Source: Cynocephalus volans
Lineage: Eukaryota; Chordata; Mammalia; Dermoptera; Cynocephalidae
NCBI RefSeq assembly: GCF_027409185.1
Contig: NC_084467.1
Coordinates: forward strand, 17,660,501-17,724,500
Reading direction: 5' to 3'
DNA length: 64,000 nucleotides
Shown: one piece after another, positions 33,048 to 45,000 of the stretch
How positions within the stretch are numbered: position 1 is the stretch's first letter
Layout: the number at the start of each line of letters is the position of its first letter
Notes under the pieces: model-generated
What the model was told of the DNA's origin: nothing
Databases searched by the model: none
Seen by the model: only the letters and a program-made list of their open reading frames with translations
Program-made: the position numbers and the translations under genes

Positions 33048-36000
33048 GGGGAATGGTGGGGAGGGAGAAGGGAGTGAAACAGACTGCAGCCAGGTGGTAC
33101 CCTCGGTGGGCATTGTGGAAGGTACAGCCAAGGGCATCTGTGTGATTGGGTATGCTATGGGGGACGTAGGAGGGTTAGAGAACGATGCTGCGGGCTCGCT
33201 CTTGTCAGGCATTTTTCTAAGCACTTTCCATATATTAACTCATTTAATCTCCACCACTACCCTGTGATAAAGGAATGATTATCCTGGTTTTACAGATGAG
33301 GAGACTGAGGCACAGAGAGGTGAAGCAACTTTCCCAAGGTCACACAGCTAGGAAATGGCAGAGCTATGATCTGAACTCAAGAGTCTGACTCCAGAGTCTG
33401 TGTTGGAAACCACTAAACTAACCTGTGGGGAGAGGAAAATGAAACCAGGGCCCTGGGGGATGAGCACAGTAAGGGGACACTGTGAATGTGGGCAAGGTCA
33501 CGCCGGAGTACAGGCTGGGCTAGGTCACCGGGTACCTGAACCAGGCTGCCTGTGTTCAGGGACCTGTGGGAGAGGACAGCCAAGATCCTTGTGAAGGAGG
33601 CCAGCACAGAGCCCTGGGTCATGGACTAGAGTGGCACCTGTGCCCACAGGTGTCCTGCTAGGGTCCCCGCGTCAGAGCCAGGAGCAGGACACACCCGTGG
33701 GGCAGCCCAGGCCCCGGGCAGCATGCGTGCATGCACGCGTGCACGTGTGCTTGTGTGTGGTCAGCAGCCCCGTGTGGGCACTGTGCAGCCAGGCATCCTG
33801 AGAGCACTGGGAGGGCTCGTGTGGATGGACAGCTGGTGCCCCAGCTGGTGCTGGTCTCGGCCTCATTTCCCTCTGCCCTCCTTGGTCTCCCCAGGGGCTG
33901 GACACATGGCAGCTCAGCCACCCAGGCCAGTGAAACCTGGCTGTCGAGACCATTGGTTCCCCTGGGCTGAGGAGGTGAAGTGTAGGGTGGGAGGGTTCCT
34001 GCACAGGGATCAGGGAGACTAGAGCCTGTCCCCAGACACCTTCAGTGAAAACCGAGACTGGGCCCCTATCAGCCACTGGGAATATCTTCCTGGCCTTTTG
34101 CTGCTACCACACAGGCCCTAGGCCACAATCAGGGGGACCTTCTGTCCCTCTATCCCCCTCAGCACCAATCCCTCTGCCTCTAACAGGCAAGAAGGGCCTC
34201 TCTGTGCTAACAGGACCAAGCAGGGCACAGGCTGACAATTTCAGGTGATACCCAGGTAGTTACAGAGTCCAGCCTGGTCCAGCTTAGGAGTCGTCTTGCC
34301 CAGGGATCTCAGGGACCAGGATCTTCCCCAGCCACCAGACTTTTTCCAGCCCTTCCTCGAGGGTCTCTGGTTGTTTTAAATCTTTCTTCATGCTCCCGAC
34401 TGCCATGAGTCTTCACCTGTCCTACACCCTGAGCCCCAAAGCACCTTCTGTGATATTTGTTTCTTTCTGGATTTGTTCTGCCCTCTGCAGCCACCAGCCT
34501 CTTGTGGCTCCCATCACAGACATCCCTGTACCTCTCACCTTTGCCCTGGGTAATACAAACAACAAGCACCCTATTGCTTGTATGCTTACAAGGGGGTGCC
34601 TCACACATTGCAGCAAGGCAGGTATTATAATTTCATTTTACAAATGGGGAAACTGAGACGCAAGAGGTAGTGTCACCTGCTTAGGTTTCACAGCTGGTGA
34701 GACTTGGGACCTGAAGTCAGGTCTGTATTGCTCTGAGCCAGGTATCAGCTTCTACCCTATCCTTGGCCTTCCCTGCCAGAGCTGGCCTGCAACGTCCCCT
34801 CTGATGGGGATAATAAAGTGCCTTAGCTTAAATTTTTCAAGTGTTTGCCACGTGCCACACTTTAATAAGTCCTCTTGCATGTTACATCAGTTATTCATCC
34901 TCTTGAGCATCTGCTGTGTCCCTGGTGCCCAGGACACAGTAGATGCTCAATAGATATAGGCACAGGGAGTCCCTGCCTTCAGTGAGTTTACATAGTTTCT
35001 CATCTTTATGACAGTCCTCTAAGCTAGGTATTATATCCCCATTTTACAGGTGACAAAAGCTGAGGCCCCTCAATTTATGGAGCAGGACTGGGATCTGATC
35101 CCAGGTTGCCTGACTCCAGAGCTCTGAACTGCTTCCTCTGTCCACAACGCCCCCTTCAAAGCCCCACTCCCCTCCTCCCTGGGGGAACATTCAGAGCGTT
35201 AGTCACTGGTACAGCATAAGTCATGACAGTCAGGCTGGCTGGCCATTGCATACCCACTAGATGTCAGTCGCTGCCCCCAATCCTCCCAACTCTGAATTTA
35301 GCCAGCAAGGGCAAATAAGCCAGGCATTTGTTCTGTGTTCACTGAGACACACTTGCCTGTAGAGAGAAGACGTACCCTCCTGACTTCAGGGTGGGAAGCT
35401 TGTTGGAGGTCTCAGGTAATGCTCCAGTCTCCTTGTTTGGCAGAGGTAGGAAGTAGAGCCCAGAGAGGGAATATGTCTTACCCAAGTTTCCACAGCATAC
35501 CAAGGGCAGGGGTCTTGGTGGAGATCCCAGGGCCTGAGCAGCGGGACCTCCCAGAGCCGGGAGTGGCCAAGGCCACTCCCATTTGCTGGTGCTGCTAGCA
35601 AAGTAATAAGAAATAATAAAGAAATGCCAAAGCAGGGTTAGGGAATGGGAGCATATTTTGAATTTTACATTTAAATCATAACACAACATAATTATGCCAG
35701 TTGCAAGATAATTACAGGTTTTATAAAAAATATTAATTCATAGTGCACTGCAGGCACTGAGATTTGGGAACAGGATGCCAGTTTAAGTCACACGAGGAGA
35801 GAGATTTCTCTACCCTGCTGGTGGCCTTTTGTGATTGTCTGGGTAATGTCATTTGGGAAGAGCAGCACAGGTCCCAAACTGGGCCCCTTCATGGATGGGA
35901 GCAGGGCCTAGCAGCCCTGCCAGTGTCCCCCTTCCCCACCCATGAGAAGCCCTTGTCCTCCTTGGAACCTCACTGCTTCCTTGGTGGACAGCCTGGGGCC

Positions 36001-39000
36001 AAGCAGGAGCTGGAGACAAAGTGGGGACGCCTTTCCTGGGCTATGTGAGATGTCCTTTCAAAGCTGCGGCTGCCCCTGCCCAGCCTGAGCGGGTCTTCAA
36101 GAAACCTCCTGAGGTCTGTGGGGCCCTGGCCAGTTTGAGGACCTCCTGTTCTCTGCTGACCAGTTCTCTCGGAGCAAACAGGTGAGGAGAGGAAGGGCTG
36201 GGAGGGGGGTCCCAGCTTGCCCAGCCCTGAGCCCCCTTCCTTCTAGAGATAGAGGAAGGGGTCCAGAGCCTGAGGCTTGAGGCAGGGATCAGGTGCAGGT
36301 TTCCTGTCTTGCTGGTTTTGCCCTCAGTGATCCTCTTAAAAGGTGGTCAGGTGGCACTCGATTTTGCAGGGGGAGACAATAAAGCCCAGGAGAAGAAGGG
36401 ACCTAGCAGTAACATGGCTTTGTAGAGGCTGTGCTGAGATTGCACTTGGCCCTCAGAGCCCCATGGGAAAATGTCAGAGCCAAGGGGTGCTAGGCCAGGT
36501 TACCAGTGGAGAAATGGAGGCCCGGAGAGGTGAAGGGACTGGCCCAAGGGCACACAGCGAGAAGTGGCTGATGGGATCTCAAATCTCCCAATCCCCCGAC
36601 CAGAAAGCTCCCCACACTGCACGGTTCCTGACCCAGTGAGCTTCTCCCCTCCCCGGGCTCACTCCAGAAAGGGGCAAAGACCCCTCTGAACACCCAGTAG
36701 AGCAGCAGCTGGAGTCTGAAGTCCTGGTTGCCATCCTTCCTGTCACCTGGACGCAGAATATAAATCACCCTCCACCCTAATCATCTTTCTATAAATATCA
36801 GAGTCTCATTTCGGAGGGGGAGCATGAACAACGAGCTCTTTTGCCTTCCTGACTGTGTTTAAAATCTGATTTAGAATTAATTTCCTTTGGTCGTCCACCG
36901 GCGGACACCTTATTTGTCAAATCTCCAGCTCTTTGCAGGGGAGAGCAGAGAGGTGGCCGGGGCTGCAGGCAGCTGCCGGCCTGACAGGCAGCCTGGGCAA
37001 GGTGCCCTCGGCAGGGGCAGCAGCCCCTCCTGGCCCACAGCCCGACACCCCAGCACATGCAGGCTCCGGAAGCACCCCAGGTCGGCGGGCAGGGCCGGGC
37101 CCCAGCCCAGAGCTGCTCCATCTGTCTCAGCCATTAATTCCCGGCCCAGCCTCCAGATCTCCGGGCTCCCTGAGGCCTGGTGATTAGTATTCTTATTAAA
37201 GATTATTTTATTTTCATTGCATGGATTAATCTGGCCTTGACACGTTATAGCCATATGGGTATTAGCCAAACGACTAAGAACCGCCGCCTGGTGAGCGACA
37301 GAATGGCGCAGCCATCTCTAAGCTCTAGGATGGGGGTTCGGGGGCAAAGGCCATGGCCTGGAGGCTCCCTCACCTGGCTTTGCATCCTGGCTCTGCTGGG
37401 AACCTGGGGAAAGGCACTGAGGCCTGAGCTCCTGTTTCCCTTCTGTCAAACATTTGTATTCATGTCGACTACACCGAATTGTCATAATAGTAAGTGCCAG
37501 ACACTGTCCTGTCATGAATTTACATGGATTCACTCATGTAATCCTCATTGCAGCACTATGGGGCAGATACTATTACTATGTCCATTTTACAGATGAGTAA
37601 ACTGAGTTCCAGCAACTTTCCCAATGCCATATAGCTGAGGTAAAGAAAGGAACCCAGGCAGCCCGCTCCCAAGTTTCTGTTCTTAACTGATTAGGACTAG
37701 GTGAACTCTACATGGTCAAGGACTTGCCAAGACGGCTGTTGTGTTGTGTTTCCTTCATGCCATAAATCACACCAAGATGATTTACTTGGCTTCCTTGAGA
37801 GCAGGACCAGCTCCTGCTCTGAAAGTTCCTTGAGAGCAGGACCAGCTCCTGTTTATCGCGGGGTCAACGAGTAAATGGGTGAAGGAGTAAGTGAGGAGAA
37901 ATAAGCAAATGGTCTCAAGAAGCAAATCAACATGGGTCCGATTATTGCAGTGGGGATTACCGTCATTCAGCTCAATGACAGGTTCAACAAATATTTGCTG
38001 ACAAACTGCAAAGCCCTCTCCTAATGCCACCTCTGCCGGCTCCCTGGGCTCAGAAGGCACCTGTACCCAGGCTGTGCCCCAGGACTGGTTTCCCCAGGAG
38101 GCTTCTGGGATGAGGAGGCAGGTTCACAGTGTGTCAACCAGGAGCCCCACAACTCCGAGTTTCCAGCCCTGAGTCAGGCCTGAGCCCTCTTGGGGTCCCC
38201 TGGAGGGGGACGAGAAGTTGCTTCAAAGATAGGGCATCTTTTCTCTGACCCCACAACCTCTAAGCCCCTTCTAGCTCCACAGCCTCTGAATCTGTGAAGC
38301 AACTTAAGGGTCCTGCCATTTTTTCTGATTACAGGTTTTCTCTCAAGTTTGTAGAATTTTACAAATTAACCTGGTTTTAGCTATTATAATAAAGAGATAC
38401 GATCAACATCCAAAGAAGAAATGCTCTGAAAAGACGTGACATCTTTTCAAATGAAGCTGCTCTGAACACTGAGTTTTCGAGAATGGGATTTAGTGGAGAG
38501 AGAGTCCCAGTAAGCTTCCTGGTGGTCCTTGTTGCAGAGAACTTCAGTTCCATGGATGGAGTTGGGAGCTGCCTGGTTGGGTGGCACTTGGTTCACCTGA
38601 ACCTCTGGGGTTTTTCTCTGCCCAGAGAAAATAATGGTGGGATCCACACAGTTTGAAAACTGTCCTGTCCTGTTCCAGATTCTGGGGACTTTGAGATGAA
38701 TAAGGCAGCCTTGCCCTTATTCACAAGGATCCGCCCACAAGGACCTCCCAGTCTAGAAGGAGAGTCAGACACGCAGATAAGGAAGTACAGCCGTAGTATT
38801 ACAGGTGATGAGACCCCTGGGGACTGCAGAAGCATAGAGGGGAAGGTCGTTTCTGTGTGTGTGTATATGTGCAGAGGTCCAGAAAGGCCTCATCCAAGGG
38901 GCAGTTAAAATAAATCTTGAAAGAGGAATTGAGCAGGTGGACTAAAGAGAAGAGGCAGCCCAGGAAGAAGGCAGAGCATGTGCAAAGGCCCTGAGGCAGG

Positions 39001-42000
39001 AAACAGCCTGCTGCGTGTGGGCAATGGCTAGTGGTTTAGTTTGGCCCAAGGATGGGGGATGAAGTGTGGCACTAAAGGAGGCTACAGGTGCGTTTTGGTC
39101 TGGCAGGGAGGGATTTGAATGCCAGGTTTATTGTTTAGGCCCTGTGGAGCCCATGACAGGGTTGAATAGGCGGTGACAGAGTGAAGTGCTCATTTTAGAG
39201 ATTCCTGCTGCCTGGAGTGTTGCCCTCCCTGCACAGCTGACTGGTCCTTATCCTTCAGAACACAGCTCCCTGGGGAAGGTAGCTCCTCCCCCCGCTTACC
39301 CTTCGCCACCTCGTCCTCTGTATTTCCCTCCTAGAACTGATCACAGTCTTGTTTACTGTACATCTGCTCCTCTAAAATGCCAGCTCCCCGAGGGGTCTCA
39401 TTCATGGCTGTGTCTCCAGGGCCCCGAACAGGCCTGGCCCAGAGTCTGCGCTCATAAACAGTGGTTGACTGAATGGATGAACACATCAGCAGCTGGGATT
39501 GGGGAGGCAGGGCTGGAGGCCGGGTTCGGAGGCTGCTGTAGTCATCCAGGTGAGAGATAGGTGGTGGTGGCAGCTGGAGAGAGGGTCGGATACGAGAGGA
39601 GACAAGGCAGTCCCAGCCACAGTGACTGAGCTGGCACGAGCCTGGGAGGGGAGGAGCCTGCGTTTCCTGCATCAGCAGCCTTGCTCCCGGAGCTTGTAAA
39701 ACACAGATTCCCAGACCTGTCCCTGGCTCTTCTAACTTGGGAATCTTTGTTTCTATGGGGGTGGTTCCATGTCTGCCCATGTTTGGGAACACATGTCTCT
39801 TTTCCTGTCATGTTCCCACCACCCCCATTTCCTGTCTTGCTTTCACATCCCACCCGTGTCACATCCCTGGGGGTTCGTCCCTTCCTTCGATTCTCAGCCC
39901 CCTTACCCCTGCCCCCTAAGGCTGGTGTCTCGCCCAAGGATCAGCGTCCCATAAAGGACAGAATCTAAGGCTGGACACGGCCTGCGTGGCAGGGGTCCAC
40001 TGGACGAAGGGCAGGGGGGATTTGGAGAAGCTCAGGGGTGGGGCTGAATCAGCCCCTTGCTGACTTTGGGGCTGCGACTCAGGTTTCAGTGTCCCAGCCT
40101 CAGCTCTGCCCCAACTTCCTGTGCAACCCTATGTAAGTCACAGGCCCTCTCTGTGCGTCAGTCCCTCCTTCAGCACGTAAGAGTAGCACTGAGTGATGCT
40201 GAAGGTCTGCACCTCTGTCTCTCTGGGGGACCCACCAGGAAGCTCTGGGTCAGAGTGAAAGTTGTCCCCGAGGCCAGCCAGTATGGCCTGGCTGGCTCAC
40301 CTGTAGCAGCCTTCTCCTCCACAGCCTGTGAGCTGGGCTTCTACAAGTCGGCCCCTGGGGACCAGCTGTGTGCCCGCTGCCCCCTCCACAGCCACTCTGC
40401 AGCCCCTGCCGCCCAGGCCTGCCGCTGTGACCTCAGCTACTACCGTGCAGCCCTGGACCCACCATCTTCAGCCTGCACCCGTGAGTACCGACCCCAGACC
40501 CCAGCACCCTGGAGACCAAGACTGGGCCAGGACCCCGGGCTTGGTCCCATGGGCCTCAGGCAGCCAGTTCTCTGTGGCTGGGGCAGGGGCAGAGGGTCCT
40601 CTTGGGCCAGGGGCCAGTCTGGGGTGGAGGGGTGTGACTCTGACCCCTCAATAGTAGCCTTGACCTCTCTGGGCTCCCAGCCTCTTATCATGTGTCACCT
40701 GCCATCTCTCCAGGGAAGTCCTTTTTTCTCCCTTGGTTTCTCCTCTCTGCTTCAGAGGGCAGACGAGAGCTGGACCCATGCCCTTCCCAGCACTGGGCGG
40801 CGTTGGTCATCTTCCAACCTAGCAGTGATGCCGATGTTCTGGGGCTGGGTGGGTAAGCCAGGGCATTCACCTGTGGGGTGAGGCTGGGAGTCAGAGCAGC
40901 ACCCCCATCCCCACCATCCTTAATGAATTGGTTGGGGCTGCTGGATGCTGGGAGCTGCCTCATGTGTGTGGTGTGTGTGCGTGAGTGTGAGTACGTGGAG
41001 TGCGTGTGACTGTGCGCCTGGGATGCCTGCAGCAATTGTGTGCCTCTGTGTGTCTGTGTCGGCGGCTGCGCCTGCAGAAGATGTCTGCAGAGGGTCTGTA
41101 TGCCGAGTGCAAGTGTGCAATGTACACTTGTGCTCACGTACATAAAGGACCCATAGTTGTGTGTGCAAGTGCACGTGTGCGTGTACACATTTGGGCACCC
41201 GAAGGGCACTTGTAAGTCCCTGTAAAGCTTGAACAAATGTGTCTTGTGAGCTCTGTGTGTGTGAGTGCATGTGCATGCCTGGCCCTGTGAGGAAGCGTGT
41301 GCCTAGAGACGGTGTGGTGCACATGCCTTGTGTACCTGAGGGGACCCGGTGGGATCTGGCGGCCGTGCCTGCAGGGCTGAGTGACTGTCTTGTTTTCTGC
41401 TGATGCAGCTTCTCTGCTCTCTCCCCTCCCCTGCCCTGGAGAGGCCACTCACACTCCCATCCCAGGCCTGGGGAAGCGCCGCAGCCCTCTCAGCCCACCT
41501 CATCTGCCGACCCTGGGCTCTTGTGGTGGGTGAGGGGCACTTCAGACTGATTTTGCCCCCGAATCTGCCCCAGCCTCGACCCCCTCCTCCCCTTCCCCTA
41601 CCTCCGTCCCCCCCAGCCCCAGGCTCTCTGCACTTGGCAGGTGAGAGCCCAGGTGTATGCACGCCCATGTGTGCATGTACCCGCCCACCCTCCACTGTTC
41701 TGCCCAGACCTGTGCATTTTCCCCATGTGGGACCTGCAGGGGCAGAAAGGACTGCTGAGTGACTTGGTGACAGCCAAGGGCTCTTCAGGCAAGGTGAACC
41801 TGGCCCTAGGTCTTGGACACTTGCATGTAGCTGGCTTGTCTCTGGTTTCTTTCCAAACCCACAATTCAGTGCCTTAAGGCTCTAGAAATCTTAAGACTGT
41901 AAAAGACTGAGATTTTAGTATTCCATACCCTGCAGACTTTAAAATTCTCTTCTCTTCAGATTGTAAGATTGTCTATGATTCTGAGTCCTACGGTTCTATT

Positions 42001-45000
42001 TTCTTAAGAGCGAAGATTCCCTGCCTGGAAGTCTGACACCCAGGGGTACCCACAGTACCCACACCCTCCTAGCTCAAACTCCAACCCCCTTGGGCCCACC
42101 CCAGCCTCCCGGTCCTGCTCCCATGGTCTGCCCAACCAAAGAGCTGCCGGTCTCTCTCCAGAGTCTTTGTGCTGTCCAGACTGGGGCTCCTGTTCTTGGG
42201 GGAGGAGGGGAGGGATTACTTGGCACACACAGTCATGGGAGACACACAGTGGGCTTCCTGGGGCCTCCACTTTATTTCACAGTGCGTGCTCATTGGCATT
42301 TTACATTAAATCCTGCACAGCGGGCTGAAGGAATGGATGTGAATGCAGATGGCAGGGTCATTTCACACTCAGGGTGGCTGCCGTGGGCACCCCCAGGACT
42401 GCGCCATCTCTTTCCCACTCTGGATGGAAACTTTGGGAAGCACAACCCTGGAATCCCGATGGTCCTGTTGGGTGGAGAAGGGAGGGGGTGCTTAGGTCTC
42501 TGTGCCCAGATCCTGACACAGTGGTCCCAGTCTGATAGCAGAGACACAACCTCTGCCCTTGGGAAGCTTCCTGAGGATGGAGTAGACATGACTTTATTTT
42601 TAAGGAACCCCAACTGTGATGGGAGGACCCTTCCCTTGGGGAACCTCTGGTCTGATGACGGGGAAACTGGACCTGCCTAAATAAACACCCTCCATCCCAC
42701 CTGTCATCCTCTGCCCCCCAGGGCCACCCTCAGCACCAGTGAATCTGATCTCCAGTGTGAATGGGACATCGGTGACCCTGGAGTGGGCCCCTCCCCTGGA
42801 CCCAGGTGGCCGCAGTGACATCACCTACAACGCCGTGTGCCGCCGCTGCCCCTGGGCACTGAGCCACTGTGAGGCATGTGGGAGGGGCACCCGTTTCGTG
42901 CCCCAGCAGACGAGCCTGGTGCAGGCCAGCCTGCTGGTGGCCAACCTGCTGGCCCACATGAACTACTCCTTCTGGATTGAGGCTGTCAATGGTGTGTCCG
43001 ACCTGAGTCCTGAGCCCCGCCGGGCTGCTGTCGTCAACATCACCACAAACCAGGCAGGTAGGCGGAGACACTCCGTGCCCCAGCTTCCCCGGTCCCATTC
43101 CCACCCTGGGATTGGAGCAAGGCCACAGACTTGCTGTGGGCTTCTGGGCGAGTGGCTGCCTCTCCTGGCCCTGTCTTCCTCACCAGGACATGGAGCTAGG
43201 GGCTCTTTGTGCCCTTAGAAACGTAAAACACGTTCAATGAGTGGGAGGAATCTAAAAAGCACAGAGGCAGGCTAGTGTGGCTGTCAGAGGCTGGGTTCCA
43301 GAACGTTCCCTCTCTGCACCCGTTTCCTCCCTGGTGCAATGGGAATAGTAGTACCTACCTGAGGTACTGGCGTGAGGTTTAAATGAGAGAAATGAAAGTG
43401 CTTAGCCCAGCACCTGGCTCTTGGTACATGCTCAATAAATGTCATTAAAAAGTAAAATCACTTTGATGATCATTTTTCAGAACAGCTGCCACTGCTACCC
43501 CTGGGATGGGTTTGGTCACACGGCTTTGGACCACAGCCATTTATGTTTCTAGCCAGTTTGGGGGCTGAATTCAGTCCCTGGAACCTCTTTCTTTCCAAAC
43601 TCTGGTGGGTCCTGCCTATCAAGTGACAGCCTGACCCCAGAGCCCACCGAGGGCAGCTACCCATTAATAACAACCCTCACGTGTGCCTAGGACCCCCGGG
43701 GCTCCTACCCTGGCCCAGAAGACATTATTCCTACCATGTCACCAAGGAAGAAACTGAAGTCCAGAGAGCCGCCCAGTGTCACCCCCTTAGGAAGTGGCAG
43801 AACCAGGACTCAAAGCCAGACCTGCCTCACTCTCAAGTGAAGCAGGGCTTCCAGCTGTGCATCTGGGGCATGCCTCTCCCTGACCCACTCAGGAGACTCC
43901 CTCACCCAATGGCATTTGTGGAGCACCCACTAAATGCCAAGCACTATGCTAGGTGTGGGCACCACAGTGAGGAACACAGACCTGCATGCCTGGTGCTTAG
44001 AGCCCTGCCCTTGCCCGCCCGACCCTAGGGCAACGGAGGCAGGGGACTGGCTGGTCCAAACTGGAGGACAGAGCCAGAGAACCCGGCAGCATTGGGATGG
44101 CATCCAGTGTGCCCATTACCAAAAAGAAAACTAAACCCTTGAACTTGTGTTCCTTCCAGCCGTAGAACCCTTTCTCTTCCCGTGAAACCTCTAGGAAGAG
44201 CGTCGGTGCCTCACGCTCCACAGCCGTCAGCACATGCGGCCCGTCCAGTGGGCGCTTCTCTCCCTGTTCTTCCTCCTTCATGGAACACGTTTCTCTTGCT
44301 TCCGTGTCCCAGTCCCCCTCACCCCCTCATTTTCCATCTCCCTGCCTGGCCTGGCCTTCTCCATGTCTGCCAGCCCCACCTCCTCTAACAACCCCTAGGG
44401 CTACAGGTCCCCAGTCACATCCTGGACCCTGCTCTTTCCCATGTGCTGGGCCCATCTTTCCTGGGTGACCTTATCAGGGCCCACAGCTCCAAATTCCACC
44501 TTCAGGCTGACAACCCCCAACTCAGGTCCCCAGTGCACACTTCTCCCCTGGGCTCCAGCTGCCCACTCCCACCTCCACTCAGATGTGTGGAAAACCAGCC
44601 ACCCACCCCTCACCTGCACCTCCCATGGACCCCTATCTTAGGACACGGCACCACTGGTCCTGGGGGTACTGCAGCCCCAAACCCAAGTTGTCCCCCACAA
44701 CTCGCTCACACACTGGATCCCTGGATCCCCCTTCACCATGAGCACCTCCACCCTCAGCCCCCACTCCATCCACACCCCGCTCACGTGTGGCCAGGATCAC
44801 CGCAGGAGCTCCCATGAGGCGTTCTCGTGCCACACCCTGAGTGAGCCTTAAAGTGACATCAGGCTGCACTTGAACCCTTGAACAGCTTCCGACTGAGCAC
44901 ATGAGCCCCTCAGCACACAGGGACCCAGGTGATCTTGCCCCTGCCCGTGGGCAGGAGTTCAGGAAGTCCAGGGGGGAGGACCAAGCAGAAGCCCGCAGTG

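Larger units (their letters stand above)
32790..40324 (+). other. EPHA8: EPHA8 intron 3 (7.5 kb)
   Basis: The largest intron. No coding sequence recognised. It contains a long GT microsatellite (32979-33047), MIRs, an AT-rich non-repetitive block (35590-35760), a candidate regulatory block (36780-37280), a 35-bp-period duplication (37791-37851) and two L2 fragments in opposite orientation (38660-39480). Confidence 0.9.

Noticed and set aside
32493..33224. 243-codon open frame on the minus strand over exon 3
   Set aside because: It is antisense to the EPHA8 ligand-binding exon and crosses the GT repeat (Thr/His run). A shadow of real coding sequence.
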